From JANWVO01 sp037446555 (GTDB lineage: Bacteria; Acidobacteriota; Terriglobia; Bryobacterales; Bryobacteraceae): a stretch of 64,000 nucleotides of DNA. Where the stretch lies: contig JBBIIK010000003.1 in the NCBI GenBank assembly GCA_037446555.1, positions 1 to 64,000 on the forward strand, in the 5' to 3' direction. The position numbers and the translations under genes were made by a program. Shown piece by piece: positions 50,592-59,915 of this stretch (its first letter is position 1; the number at the start of each line of letters is the position of its first letter). A model generated the notes under the pieces. The model did not search any database and was not told the origin of the DNA. It was given only the letters and a program-made list of their open reading frames with translations.

Positions 50592-52711
50592 GCGAGACTC
50601 CCACAGCGCGGATCACGATTCCGGTGCGGGGCATGACGTGCGCCGCATGCCAGGCGCATGTCCAGAAATCGCTGGCATCGGTGCCCGGCGTGGAATCGGC
50701 GAGCGTCAACCTGCTGCTGCACAACGCGACGGTGGTTTACGATCCGCGGAGCGTGAGCCCGGCGGAGCTGGTGGAGGCGGTGAACGATTCGGGCTACGAG
50801 TCCGAACTGCCGCCGCCGGCGCGTTCCGTAGCGGAGGAGCAACGCCGCCACGACGAGGAAGAAGAAAGGGAGTACCGCCGGCTGCGGCTGCGCGCGGCGG
50901 TGGCGCTGGCGTCCGGCGCGGCGGCGATGGCGACCATGCCGTGGCACCACGCGCCGGCGGCGCGCGCCCTGCTGACCGCGCTGTGCCTGCTGGCGATGGG
51001 ATGGGCGGGGCGGCGCTTCTACACGAAAGCCTGGGCGGCGCTGCGCCACGGCACGGCGGACATGAACACGCTGGTGGCTCTGGGGACGGGCTCTGCGTTT
51101 CTTTACTCGCTGGCATCGCCGCACGAGCCGTACTTCGAGTCCGTGCTGTTCATCATCGCGTTCGTGCTGACGGGCAACGCGCTGGAGGCGCGGGCGAGGC
51201 GGAAGACCTCGGAAGCGCTCTCGGCGCTGGCGCGGCTCGAGCCGGAGACGGCGCGCGTGTTGCGCAACGGGAGCGAGGCGGAGATCCCGGTGGCGGAGCT
51301 GCACGCCGGCGATCTGATTGTGGCGAAGCCGGGCGAGCGGCTGGCGGCGGACGGAGTGGTGGTGGAGGGCGAGTCGAGCGTGGACGAGTCAATGCTGACT
51401 GGCGAGCCGCTGCCCGTGGAGAAGAAGCCGGGGGCGCGCGTCACCGGCGGCACGCTGAATGTGGAAGGGAGGCTGGTGTACCGGGCGGTGGCGGTGGGCG
51501 GGGAGACGGAACTGGAGCGCATCCTGCGGCTGCTGCGCGACGCGCAGGCCTCGAAGGCGCCGATTCAGCGGCTGGCGGACCGGGTGTCGGCGGTCTTCGT
51601 GCCGGCGGTGGTGGCGATTGCGGCCTTGACGTGGGTGGTCTCGGGGTCGTTTCCGGCGGCGGTGGCGGTGCTGATCGTCGCCTGCCCGTGCGCGATGGGG
51701 CTGGCGGTGCCGGCGGCGGTGCTGGCGGCGACGGGACGCGCGGCGCAGGCGGGCATCCTGTTCCGCCACGGCGAGGCGCTGGAGCGGCTGGCGCGGATCG
51801 ACATGGTGGTGTTCGACAAGACGGGAACCCTGACGGAAGGGCGCCCCGAGGTGCGGGCGTTCCGTCCGGCCCCGGACGTGAACCCGGACCAGGCCCTGCA
51901 GCTGGCCGCTGCCGTGGAACAGGCCAGCGAGCATCCGCTGGCGCGCGCTGTGGTCCGGCACGCGCCCCAACCCATCCCGCCGGTGGAAGGATTCCGCGCC
52001 ATTCCCGGTCAAGGGGCCGAAGGCACGGTGGAAGGCCGCCATGTGCTGATCGGAAGACGGGACTTGCTGGTAGGCAGTGGCATCGAGCTGCCGGCCGCCG
52101 GAGAGCGCACCGCCGGAGAGACGGAGCTGTGGCTGGCCATCGACGGCGCGTTCGCGGGCGTGTTCTTGCTGGCCGACCGGCTGCGGGCGGGCGCGCGAGA
52201 GACTGTAGCGGAGCTGCGCGCCGCCGGAATGCGCGTGGCCATGCTGACCGGAGACGGAGAAGCGGCGGCGCTCGCCATTGCGAGGGAGGCGGGGATCGAA
52301 GAAGTGGAGGCCGGCGTCCTGCCCGAAGGCAAGCTCGCGTATATCGAAAGGCTCAAGAGCGAGGGGAGGCGCGCCGCGATGGCGGGCGACGGCATCAACG
52401 ACGCCCCGGCGCTGGCCGCGGCCACGGCGGGCATCGCCCTGGCGACAGGAACTGACGCGGCCGCAGCCGCAAGCGACGCCACGCTGGTGCGGCCCGAGCT
52501 GCGCATTGTGCCGCTCGCGTTGCGCCTGGCGCGCCGCGCGGTGCGGGTGATGCGGCAGAACCTGTTCTGGGCGTTCTTCTACAACGTGATCATGATCCCG
52601 GCGGCTGCTGTCGGCCATTTGAGCCCGGTGCTGGCGGCCGCCGCCATGAGCCTCAGTTCGGTTTCGGTGGTGGCCAACAGCCTGCGGCTGGCGCGGACGA
52701 AGCTTCGCTGA
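50588..52711 (+). CDS. copA: Copper-exporting P1B-type ATPase
   Basis: A 707-residue Cu+ pump of the inner membrane. One N-terminal HMA domain carries GMTCAAC. Eight membrane helices include the channel motif ACPCAMGL. The phosphorylation site is DKTGTLTEG, the HP motif SEHPLARAVV, the hinge GDGINDAPALA; the last two helices have YN and MSLSS, the P1B-1 (Cu+/Ag+) signature. A TGE loop appears as LTGEPLPVEK. The GTG start at 50588 is fixed by overlap with the copZ stop. Confidence 0.96.
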   Translation: MSETPTARITIPVRGMTCAACQAHVQKSLASVPGVESASVNLLLHNATVVYDPRSVSPAELVEAVNDSGYESELPPPARSVAEEQRRHDEEEEREYRRLRLRAAVALASGAAAMATMPWHHAPAARALLTALCLLAMGWAGRRFYTKAWAALRHGTADMNTLVALGTGSAFLYSLASPHEPYFESVLFIIAFVLTGNALEARARRKTSEALSALARLEPETARVLRNGSEAEIPVAELHAGDLIVAKPGERLAADGVVVEGESSVDESMLTGEPLPVEKKPGARVTGGTLNVEGRLVYRAVAVGGETELERILRLLRDAQASKAPIQRLADRVSAVFVPAVVAIAALTWVVSGSFPAAVAVLIVACPCAMGLAVPAAVLAATGRAAQAGILFRHGEALERLARIDMVVFDKTGTLTEGRPEVRAFRPAPDVNPDQALQLAAAVEQASEHPLARAVVRHAPQPIPPVEGFRAIPGQGAEGTVEGRHVLIGRRDLLVGSGIELPAAGERTAGETELWLAIDGAFAGVFLLADRLRAGARETVAELRAAGMRVAMLTGDGEAAALAIAREAGIEEVEAGVLPEGKLAYIERLKSEGRRAAMAGDGINDAPALAAATAGIALATGTDAAAAASDATLVRPELRIVPLALRLARRAVRVMRQNLFWAFFYNVIMIPAAAVGHLSPVLAAAAMSLSSVSVVANSLRLARTKLR

Positions 52712-52721
52712 ACGGCGCGAA

Positions 52722-52758
52722 CAAAAAGGAGGCCCGGCGAGGGAGGCACGCCGGGCCT
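52722..52758 (-). terminator. Terminator between copA and the PDZ-protein gene
   Basis: A perfect 10-bp stem (52730-52739 with 52749-52758) around nine bases. On the minus strand it is followed by CCTTTTTG, so it mainly terminates the PDZ-protein transcript. It could also help end copA on the other strand, where no T-run follows. Confidence 0.75.
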
Positions 52759-52795
52759 GTCAGCACAGGAGGTTGAAGGGCTTCGGAAGCTGCAG

Positions 52796-53746
52796 TCAAA
52801 ACTTGCCTTCGGGCGCTCTCACCCGGCGGGCCTTCGGAGCAGCCGGAGCGCGTCCGCCGGACGGCTCGTCGAGCGTCACCTGCACGGTTGTCTCCTTCTT
52901 GTCGCGAACAATCACCACCGGAAATGTTTTCTTGGAAGCATCGCGGGCAGAGCGCAGCGCGGCGGTGATGTCGCGCGGCTCATCCACGGCGCGGTCGTCG
53001 ACCTTCACGATGACGTCGCCCGCCATCAGGCCGGCCTTCTCCGCCGGAGTGTCCTTCATCACGCTGCGGACCAGGACGCCTTCCTTGACCCCGAAAAACT
53101 CGCCGAGCTGCGATCCGCGTAGCGCCTCGCCTTCAATGCCCAGCACGCCGGCCCGCCAGCTCATCGTCACGCGGGGAACGTCGCGCAGCCCTTCCAGCTC
53201 CTTCCGGATCCGGACTCCAATGTCCTCGCCCATTTTCGGCGACGGGAAATTGAACGCGCGGCCCTTGCGTTCGGCAATGGTGGCGGTAATCGTCTGAGTG
53301 GCGCCTTCGCGGAATACAGTCAGGCGCACGGTGCGGCCCGCGGGCGTTTCCCGCACGAAGCGCACGAACTGCTGCGTGCCTTCCACGCGCTGCCCGTTGT
53401 ATTCCAGCACGACGTCGCCCGGCTTCAGGCCGGCCTTCTCGGCCGGGCTGCCGGGCTCGACGGTGGTGATCTCCACGCCGTGCTCCTCTTTGAGCTTCAA
53501 CGCTCTTGCGCGCTCGGCGTTGATCTCCTTGACTCCGACGCCCAGGTAGGTGCCGCCCGTCTGGAAAAAGATCATTGTGTCCGGAGGCTCGGGCGGAGCC
53601 GGCGGCGCGGGCGGCTGCATCGCCAGTTCCTGCGGCTGTTCGCTCCAGACAAAGACTGGCTGCGCCACTGCCTGCGCAGCCGCCAGCGCCAGCGCGGCGA
53701 GCAAGGCCGCGCCTGTAGACCATACATGCTTACCGAGGATTTTCAT
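52796..53746 (-). CDS. Exported protein with two PDZ domains and no protease domain
   Basis: A 316-residue protein with a signal peptide (STGAALLAALALAAAQAVAQ) and a Pro-rich linker. A first PDZ domain is about 60-160 (TYLGVGVKEINAERARAL, VEPGSPAEKAGLKPGDVVLEYNG). A second covers about 210-295 (GVLVRSVMKDTPAEKAGLMAGDVIVKVDDRAV in pieces). A basic Ala/Pro tail ends the protein. No serine-protease triad is present, unlike HtrA. Such proteins may bind unfolded envelope proteins or substrates of other proteases. GAGG lies nine bases upstream of the ATG. Confidence 0.88.
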   Translation of the reverse strand: MKILGKHVWSTGAALLAALALAAAQAVAQPVFVWSEQPQELAMQPPAPPAPPEPPDTMIFFQTGGTYLGVGVKEINAERARALKLKEEHGVEITTVEPGSPAEKAGLKPGDVVLEYNGQRVEGTQQFVRFVRETPAGRTVRLTVFREGATQTITATIAERKGRAFNFPSPKMGEDIGVRIRKELEGLRDVPRVTMSWRAGVLGIEGEALRGSQLGEFFGVKEGVLVRSVMKDTPAEKAGLMAGDVIVKVDDRAVDEPRDITAALRSARDASKKTFPVVIVRDKKETTVQVTLDEPSGGRAPAAPKARRVRAPEGKF

Positions 53747-53915
53747 GGCAACTGTACCTCTTCTCCGGGCGCCGCGGCTTCGGAACGCTGCTGTGACCCC
53801 TGGCCGGATTGGCTCGTCCCGTCCATCTCCGGGCTTCCCGGCATCCGAGGATTCAGACGCGCCGGGCGGGAGAAGGTCTCGCACGCCATGAAGAATCGTG
53901 GCGGCAGCGCGCACT

Positions 53916-55109
53916 ATGATGGAGCGCATGGAACCGTCCGCGCCTCCGGCCCGAAATGTCTCGCTCGATGCCTTCCGCGGCCTGGTGATGATCCTGATGA
54001 TGGCCGAAGTGCTGCGCCTGGCCGAGGTGGCTCGCGCGCTGCCGGGCAATGCGTTCTGGGGCTTCCTCGCTTATCACCAGACGCATGTGCCGTGGGCGGG
54101 CTGTTCGCTCCACGATCTGATCCAGCCGGGCTTCTCGTTCCTGGTGGGCGCGGCGCTGCCGTATTCGATCGCCAGCCGGATGGCCCGCGGGGCGCGCTTT
54201 CCGGCGATGTTCGGCCACGCCCTGTGGCGGTCGTTCGTGCTGATCGCCCTGGGCATATTCCTGCGCTCGACGCACAGCCCGCAGACGAACTTTACCTTTG
54301 AAGACACGCTGACGCAGATCGGGCTGAGCTATCCGTTCCTGTTCCTGCTGGGCTTTGCGAGGCCGCGCACGCAGTGGATCGCCTTCGGAGCCATCCTGTC
54401 CGGCTACTGGCTGGCGTGGGCGCTGTATCCGCCGCCGGGAGCGGGCTTCGACTTCGCACGCGTGGGCGTGCCGCCGGGCTGGCCGCACCACTACACGGGC
54501 TTGCTGGCGCACTGGAACAAGAACAGCAACCTGGGCGCGGCCTTCGACCAGTGGTTCCTGAACCTGTTTCCGCGCCCGGAGCCGTTTGTGGCCAACCGCG
54601 GCGGATACTTGACGTTGAGCTTTGTTCCAACTCTCGGAACCATGATTCTCGGCCTGGCGGCGGGCCGCTGGTTCCGGGAGAGCGCGCCGCGCGTGCCGCT
54701 GGCGAAGTTCCTGGCGGCGGCCCTGGCGGGCGTTGCGTCGGGCCTGCTGCTGCACGCAGCGGGGATCTGCCCGGTGGTGAAGCGGATCTGGACGCCGGCG
54801 TGGACGCTGTTCAGCGGCGGGATGTGCTTCGCGATTCTGGCCGGGCTGGCTTGGGTGCTGGACGTGCGGGGCTGGCGGCGGTGGGCGTTCCCGCTGGTTG
54901 TTGTGGGAATGAACTCGATCGCGGCCTATCTGATGGCTCACCTGTTCGAGGACTTTTTCCGTTCGAGTTTCCGCATCCACCTGGGCGCGGGGCTCTTCCG
55001 CGTGCTGGGCCTGGCCTACGAGCCTCTGCTGGAGGGGGCAGCCATCCTGGCCTGTTATTGGCTGTTGCTGTACTGGATGTGGCGGCGCAAGCTGTTCCTG
55101 AAGATCTGA
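53916..55109 (+). CDS. HGSNAT/DUF5009-like membrane acyltransferase
   Basis: About 397 residues with ten or eleven transmembrane helices. The N-terminal SLDAFRGLVMILMMAEV and the HDLIQPGFSFLVGAALPYSI segment are characteristic of heparan-alpha-glucosaminide N-acetyltransferase-like proteins, which pass acetyl groups across a membrane to sugar amines. GLLAHWNKNSNLGAAFDQWFLN, with a conserved Asn/Asp region, fits too. Several in-frame ATGs (53916, 53919, 53928) are close together; the first is given. The true substrate is unknown. Confidence 0.82.
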   Translation: MMERMEPSAPPARNVSLDAFRGLVMILMMAEVLRLAEVARALPGNAFWGFLAYHQTHVPWAGCSLHDLIQPGFSFLVGAALPYSIASRMARGARFPAMFGHALWRSFVLIALGIFLRSTHSPQTNFTFEDTLTQIGLSYPFLFLLGFARPRTQWIAFGAILSGYWLAWALYPPPGAGFDFARVGVPPGWPHHYTGLLAHWNKNSNLGAAFDQWFLNLFPRPEPFVANRGGYLTLSFVPTLGTMILGLAAGRWFRESAPRVPLAKFLAAALAGVASGLLLHAAGICPVVKRIWTPAWTLFSGGMCFAILAGLAWVLDVRGWRRWAFPLVVVGMNSIAAYLMAHLFEDFFRSSFRIHLGAGLFRVLGLAYEPLLEGAAILACYWLLLYWMWRRKLFLKI

Positions 55110-55192
55110 GGCTGGCTGCGGGGCGGGATTTGGATTCAAGGTTGGCCGCGCGTTTCCGATAAGGCGAAAGAGCCCAGGGAGCGGGGCGCGGC

Positions 55193-55414
55193 ATGATCCG
55201 GCTGACGCGCATCAACGAGACGCCGTTTTATGTGAACGGGGAGCTGATCGCGTTCATCGACGCGACGCCGGACACGGTGGTGACGCTCACGACGGGCGAG
55301 AAGGTGCGCGTGCGGGAGCGCGCCGAGGAGGTGGCCGAGAGAGTGGTGGAGTACAAACGCCGGGTGGCGGGAAAGCCGGTGGTGGCGGGGGCGGTTGAGG
55401 AGAGCCAGGAGTAA
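55193..55414 (+). CDS. flbD: Flagellar protein FlbD
   Basis: A 73-residue protein with the conserved FlbD pattern MIRLTRINETPFYVNGELIAFIDATPDTVVTL (seen as IRLTRINE, FYVNGELI and IDATPDTVVTLTTGEK). The family is small and found in flagellar operons, often right before stator genes, as here. Its molecular role is not well defined. It ends 15 bp before the next gene. Confidence 0.92.
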   Translation: MIRLTRINETPFYVNGELIAFIDATPDTVVTLTTGEKVRVRERAEEVAERVVEYKRRVAGKPVVAGAVEESQE

Positions 55415-55429
55415 AAGCGGGGAGCGGGC

Positions 55430-56248
55430 ATGGCAGCCACGCGGAAACGCAGGCGGTTGGATCTGGGGACTGTGGGAGGACTGGCGGTGGCGGTGGCCGG
55501 GATCCTCGGCGGCTATCTGCTGGAGGGCGGCAAGGCGGGCGATGTACTGGGGGAATCGGCGGCGCTGATCGTCTTCGGCGGCTGCCTGGGCGCGACGCTG
55601 GTGGCCAACCCGCTGCCGCTGGTGCGGGCCGCGTTCGCGGGAGCGCGGGACCTGCTGTTCGAGGCGCCCGACGACAAGGCCGAGCTGATCGACCGTCTGG
55701 TGGGCTTCTCGCAGATGGCGCGCAAGCAGGGCATCGTCTCGCTGGAGCAGGACGTGATGGCGGTGGAGGACCCGTTCCTGCACAAGAGCATGCTGCTGGC
55801 GGTGGACGGCATGGACTTGCAGGAGATCCGGGGCATCATGGGGCTGGCCATGGAAGCCTCTGAGCACCGGGCGGAGAGCGAGGCGAGGGTGTTCGAGTCG
55901 GCAGGCGGCTTCGCGCCGACCATCGGCATCATCGGGGCGGTGCTCGGGCTGATCATCGTGATGGGAGACCTGAAAGATATGGACAAGGTGGGCAAGGGCA
56001 TCGCCGCCGCATTCGTGGCCACCATTTACGGCGTCGGCTCGGCGAACCTGCTGTTCCTGCCCGCCGCGCACAAGATCAAGGCGCGCGCCGCGCAACGGCG
56101 GCTGCGCGAGGAGCTGATCCTCGAAGGCGTGTGCGGCATCGTCGAGGGGATGAACCCGAAGATGATCCGCGCCAAGCTGGAAGCCTACGTGGAGAAGGCG
56201 GCCCGGGACCAGCCGGAGGCGAAGGGTGGCGCGAGGGCAGCCGCGTGA
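55430..56248 (+). CDS. Second flagellar stator subunit, MotA/MotC-like
   Basis: A 272-residue stator protein with four membrane helices: DLGTVGGLAVAVAGILGGYLLEGG, ALIVFGGCLGATLVANP, GGFAPTIGIIGAVLGLIIVMGDL with the conserved channel Pro, and IAAAFVATIYGVGSANLLFLP. It is shorter and distinct from the MotA at 22903, and it resembles the MotC/Gram-positive MotA type. The charged stretch EAPDDKAELIDRLVGFSQMAR is in the cytoplasmic loop. It forms an operon with flbD and the next gene. Confidence 0.93.
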   Translation: MAATRKRRRLDLGTVGGLAVAVAGILGGYLLEGGKAGDVLGESAALIVFGGCLGATLVANPLPLVRAAFAGARDLLFEAPDDKAELIDRLVGFSQMARKQGIVSLEQDVMAVEDPFLHKSMLLAVDGMDLQEIRGIMGLAMEASEHRAESEARVFESAGGFAPTIGIIGAVLGLIIVMGDLKDMDKVGKGIAAAFVATIYGVGSANLLFLPAAHKIKARAAQRRLREELILEGVCGIVEGMNPKMIRAKLEAYVEKAARDQPEAKGGARAAA

Positions 56249-56258
56249 AGGTGGAGCC

Positions 56259-57035
56259 ATGCCGCGCAAGACGAAACATGAACACGCGAACCACGAGCGG
56301 TGGCTGGTCTCCTATGCCGATTTCATCACGCTGCTGTTCGCTTTCTTCGTCATGCTGTATTCGCACTCGCAAATGGACCGCGCGCAGGCGGCGCGCATCT
56401 CGCAGGCGTTCCGCGAGGCGATGGAAGAAGGACGGCTCACGCATGTGCTGGCCAGGTTGTTGAAGAACCCGCCCCCGCCCAAGCCGCGGGCGCAGATGCC
56501 GGAGTTCCTGCCCCCGGCGCCGCCTGATCCCAACGGAACCATCGAGCTGCTGCCATCGCTGAGGGAGTTGCAGGACAAGCTGAAGGATGAGATTCACAAG
56601 GGCAAGGTCGAGGTCCGTATGGAGCGGCGAGGGCTGGTCATCAGTCTGAAGGAAGCGAGCTTCTTCCCCCCGGGCGGAGACGCCATCCAGCCGCAGGCGG
56701 TGCCGGTGATCGAGAGCATCGCCGCGGAGCTCAGCCGTATTCCGAACCCCGTCCGGCTGGAGGGCCACACCGATTCGACGCCGATCCACAACTCGCGCTT
56801 CCGCAGCAACTGGGAGCTGTCGGCGGCACGGGGCATCGCTATGCTGGAACTTTTCGCCACGCGCTTCGGCATCCCGCGCGAGCGGCTGGCCATCGCCGGT
56901 TATGCCGACACGGCGCCCATCGCCGGCAACGACACCGAGGAGGGCCGCGCCCGCAACCGCCGAGTCGACATCGTGGTGCTGAACGAGACAGGCACGCTCG
57001 GCGAACCGCAGGCGCAGCCGCGCGAAGGCGAATGA
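56259..57035 (+). CDS. Second flagellar stator subunit, MotB/MotD-like
   Basis: A 258-residue protein. The single membrane helix SYADFITLLFAFFVMLYS carries the ion-binding D21, and this motif (WLVSYADFITLLFAFF) is that of MotD-like subunits rather than E. coli MotB. A Pro-rich plug/linker follows (LLKNPPPPKPRAQMPEFLPP). The OmpA-like peptidoglycan domain has VRLEGHTDSTPIHNS, NWELSAARGIAMLELF and RARNRRVDIVVL. ATG at 56259 is chosen for the GGAG four bases upstream. Confidence 0.93.
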   Translation: MPRKTKHEHANHERWLVSYADFITLLFAFFVMLYSHSQMDRAQAARISQAFREAMEEGRLTHVLARLLKNPPPPKPRAQMPEFLPPAPPDPNGTIELLPSLRELQDKLKDEIHKGKVEVRMERRGLVISLKEASFFPPGGDAIQPQAVPVIESIAAELSRIPNPVRLEGHTDSTPIHNSRFRSNWELSAARGIAMLELFATRFGIPRERLAIAGYADTAPIAGNDTEEGRARNRRVDIVVLNETGTLGEPQAQPREGE

Positions 57036-57041
57036 GTCGGC

Positions 57042-57953
57042 TCAGCGGGCGAGCGCGGCGCTCAGCTCCTCATAGCTCATCTTGCCGGGATGGTACATCC
57101 GCACCACGCCCTGTTCATCGATGAGCGCCAGCGTGGGCGTGGTGGACGCGCCCCAGGTGACGAAGTTCCGCTCGCTCACCGGGAACCTCATGCGCGGCAC
57201 CTGCGCGTAGTGCTTCTGGCGGACCTGCTCGATATAGCGGATCTCCTCGGCGCGCGGCGCCTCCTCGCCGCCCGCGACATAGCCGTAGGGCTGGGTGGGT
57301 GCGATCAGCTCCAGCCCGGGCTGCTCGCGCGCGAGGCGCTCGAGGGCGGGGACCATCGACTTGCAGTCGCCGCACCAGTGGGCCCAGAAGAAGAGCAGCA
57401 CGCGCTTGCCGCGCAGGCTCCCGAGGGGCGGCGCAGGAGCGCCCAGCGACTCGTCCACAACCAGCTCCGGAGCAGGCTTGCCCACCAGCGAGATCAGGTT
57501 CAGGTTTTTGCGCAGCCGGGTGACAATGCTCGTGCCCTGCCACCGCCGCAGCTCCTCTTCGAGAAACGCCACGGCTTCGGATCTCTGCCCGCGAGCCGCC
57601 AGCACTTGCGCCTGCACCTCGATGGCAGCCCCCAACGCGATGGGGAGCGCGCGCTCGTCGTCGAGCTTGCGCGACCGGAGCAGTTCGAGAGCCATGCCGC
57701 GCGTCGCGGCCGCTTCGCGCTCGGCTTCGCCGTAGCGTTTCGCATTCAGGTAACCGCGCGCCAGCCAGCTGTAGGCTTCCAGCCACTGCGGCGTCACCGC
57801 GCCAGCGCCGCGCGCCCCGTCGAGCGCGCGCCGCGCGGCGTCGAAATCCTCGCGCGCCACCGCGCCGCGCACCTCGCGCACCAGCGACTGCCCTGCGGCG
57901 GAAGAAACCATCCCAATTCCCAGAAGCGACAAGCCCAGCCAGATCCGTTTCAC
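57042..57953 (-). CDS. Exported thioredoxin-fold (TlpA/ResA-like) protein with helical N-domain
   Basis: A 303-residue protein with a signal peptide (MKRIWLGLSLLGIGMVSSAAG). Residues 25-150 are helical with TPR-like spacing (DFDAARRALDGARGAG, EAYSWLARGYLNAKRYGEAE). Residues 155-303 are a thioredoxin fold with the redox motif WCGDC (C194, C197) and the cis-Pro region STTPTLALID. It probably acts as a periplasmic thiol-disulfide enzyme. The middle Gly-Asp of WCGDC is unlike the usual WCxPC. Confidence 0.87.
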   Translation of the reverse strand: MKRIWLGLSLLGIGMVSSAAGQSLVREVRGAVAREDFDAARRALDGARGAGAVTPQWLEAYSWLARGYLNAKRYGEAEREAAATRGMALELLRSRKLDDERALPIALGAAIEVQAQVLAARGQRSEAVAFLEEELRRWQGTSIVTRLRKNLNLISLVGKPAPELVVDESLGAPAPPLGSLRGKRVLLFFWAHWCGDCKSMVPALERLAREQPGLELIAPTQPYGYVAGGEEAPRAEEIRYIEQVRQKHYAQVPRMRFPVSERNFVTWGASTTPTLALIDEQGVVRMYHPGKMSYEELSAALAR

Positions 57954-57959
57954 AAGGCG

Positions 57960-58994
57960 TTAGACGCTTCCGAGGCCCAGGAAGCTTCGTGTCCAGCGTA
58001 TGGATGCTTCGAAATCCTCCCGCTCGACTTCCGCCGCGCGCTCCTTGGCGACGGGCGGGCGGGGCAGAGGCGGCGTGCCACGGGCGGAGATATCGAGGAA
58101 ACGGGCGAAGTCGGCGGCGCGGACGTTCTCGTAGCCCTGCCAGAAATCCGGCTTGCGCCAGGGGTAGGGACGCGGCCCCATGACAATCACTTCGAGCGAC
58201 ATCGCCTTGCCGGGGCACAGTTCGAGGAAGCGCTTCAGGAGCCGCCCGATGTCGACGTTGCCCTCGCCCATGCGCGTCCAGTTGACCTGCGTGCCCTCGG
58301 CGTCGTTCCAGAGGTAAGAGTCGCGAATGTGGGACGTGAGGATGTAGGGCGCCAGCGTTTCCAGCGCAGCGTGCGGATCTTCCAGCACCCAGCACGGGTT
58401 GCCGGAGTCATAGCAGGCGCCGACGAAATCGGGGCCAGCGGCTTCGATCAACGACTTCAGCTCGCGCGACTGCATGTCGCCGGCGTGGTTTTCCACCGCG
58501 ATCCGGATGCCCATGTCGAGGGCCCGCGAACGGACGTTGCGAAGGACCTGCACGGTGTCGTGGATGCGCGCCTCGATGCCGCCCGGCGTGCGGCGGTCGT
58601 TGAAGGTGCCAAGGAAGGCGCGCACTATCCGCGAGCCGGCGATCCGGGCGGCGCGCATCACCCGCAATAGCTGCTCCCCGGCGGTTCCGGCGTTCTTGTC
58701 AAAGGCCGTGGATGAGGGGCAGATCGACCGCATGCCGATCTCGAGCGCGATACCGAGGCGGCGGGCGTGCTCGCCCACCTCGCGCATGTGCCCGTCGTCG
58801 AGCGAGCCGAGGAAGCGGATCTCGGAGAAGTGCACCGTGCGCGCGCCGAACTTCGCGCAGTAGTCCAAGTGCTCGAAGGCCGTGCGCTTCTGCGAACGAA
58901 GGCTGAACAGGTCGACCCCGAGATTGGCTTCGGGCGCCGGCGCCGCAGCCGATACCGCCGCGGGAACCGCAGCCAGGAATTCACGCCGCCGCAT
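57960..58994 (-). CDS. Sugar phosphate isomerase/epimerase-like TIM-barrel protein with Tat-type signal
   Basis: A 344-residue protein. The N-terminus MRRREFLAAVPAAVSAAAPA looks like a Tat signal. The body is an AP-endonuclease-2/xylose-isomerase-like TIM barrel: VDLFSLRSQKRTAFEHLDYCAKFGA, IRIAVENHAGD with a metal-ligand Glu, FVGACYDSGNPCW with Asp, and SHIRDSYLW with His. Such exported isomerases are frequent in acidobacteria and planctomycetes. The substrate is unknown. It lies 5 bp from the next gene on the same strand. Confidence 0.83.
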   Translation of the reverse strand: MRRREFLAAVPAAVSAAAPAPEANLGVDLFSLRSQKRTAFEHLDYCAKFGARTVHFSEIRFLGSLDDGHMREVGEHARRLGIALEIGMRSICPSSTAFDKNAGTAGEQLLRVMRAARIAGSRIVRAFLGTFNDRRTPGGIEARIHDTVQVLRNVRSRALDMGIRIAVENHAGDMQSRELKSLIEAAGPDFVGACYDSGNPCWVLEDPHAALETLAPYILTSHIRDSYLWNDAEGTQVNWTRMGEGNVDIGRLLKRFLELCPGKAMSLEVIVMGPRPYPWRKPDFWQGYENVRAADFARFLDISARGTPPLPRPPVAKERAAEVEREDFEASIRWTRSFLGLGSV

Positions 58995-58999
58995 GGATC

Positions 59000-59893
59000 T
59001 TATGATCCGGCAAGGCGGCGGTAGGTGTAAAGTTCCACGTTGTATTTTTCCAGGGCCCGCCGCGCGTCGTCGCTAGTCCAGAGCAGGAAGTCGCCCCAGC
59101 GCTGCTCCCAGTTGCCGGTGACAGCGCGGATCTCGGGATCGTCCTTCGCCAAATGGATGATGAGCTTGGTGACGCCGGGTTGCAGGCTCGCGATGAGCTT
59201 GAGGTAGCTTTCGCGCCGCTCGGCGGGCGTGCGTCCGGGAACGCCGGTGATGAGGCGGTCGAGCATCCTGTAGCCCTGGCGCTCCTTCTCGCGGAGCATC
59301 TCCGGCGTGATGGGATAGCCCTTCAGGTCAGCGGCGTTGGCTTCATTGGCCCGCGGCAACATGCAGGGCACGCCGTATTCCTCGGCGAGCTTCGTGTAGA
59401 TTTCGAAGTAGTCCGGGCGCGCGAAGAGCGTGCCCATGTGCGAATCGAAGTGCGTGAAGCGGACGCCGTACTGGCGGGCGCGCTCGATCTGCGCGCGCAG
59501 CTCGGTTTCGATCTCCGCCGGCGTGGCATTCGTGGCCACCGAACGGACGTCGCGCCACAGGTAGCCTTCCTTGTCGATGAGCCCGCGGACCTTGTCCCAC
59601 GGGGCGACGGGACGCCACCGGTAATGGCGCCACTCGCTGGTGAGCGTCAGGTGCAGCCCGATGTCCATCTCCGGGCGGACGCGCGCCCATTCGGTGAACT
59701 CCTGCACCCACGGGCAGGGCATCATCACGGAGGCGGAGCTGACCACGCCCTTCTCCATCGCCTCGATGGTGGCGGTGTTGGCCGAGTGGCACATGCCGGC
59801 ATCGTCGGCGTGGACGATGAGCCGTTTCGGTTCCGCCGCGGAGGATGCGGCGGAAGCGGCGGCAAGCGCGGAAAGAAACTGGCGTCGTTGCAA
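59000..59893 (-). CDS. Exported ChbG/YdjC-family carbohydrate deacetylase
   Basis: A 297-residue protein with an N-terminal signal (MQRRQFLSALAAASAASSAA, Tat-like). Metal-binding blocks of the YdjC/ChbG fold are visible: LIVHADDAGMCHSAN (double Asp), MDIGLHLTL (His) and FTHFDSHMGTLF (His). ChbG removes acetyl groups from N,N'-diacetylchitobiose; a similar role on amino-sugar oligomers is inferred. It shares strand and spacing with the two neighbours, so an export-linked sugar-processing operon is likely. Confidence 0.87.
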   Translation of the reverse strand: MQRRQFLSALAAASAASSAAEPKRLIVHADDAGMCHSANTATIEAMEKGVVSSASVMMPCPWVQEFTEWARVRPEMDIGLHLTLTSEWRHYRWRPVAPWDKVRGLIDKEGYLWRDVRSVATNATPAEIETELRAQIERARQYGVRFTHFDSHMGTLFARPDYFEIYTKLAEEYGVPCMLPRANEANAADLKGYPITPEMLREKERQGYRMLDRLITGVPGRTPAERRESYLKLIASLQPGVTKLIIHLAKDDPEIRAVTGNWEQRWGDFLLWTSDDARRALEKYNVELYTYRRLAGS

Positions 59894-59915
59894 ATCGTGC
59901 CTCCTTCGGAGAGTG

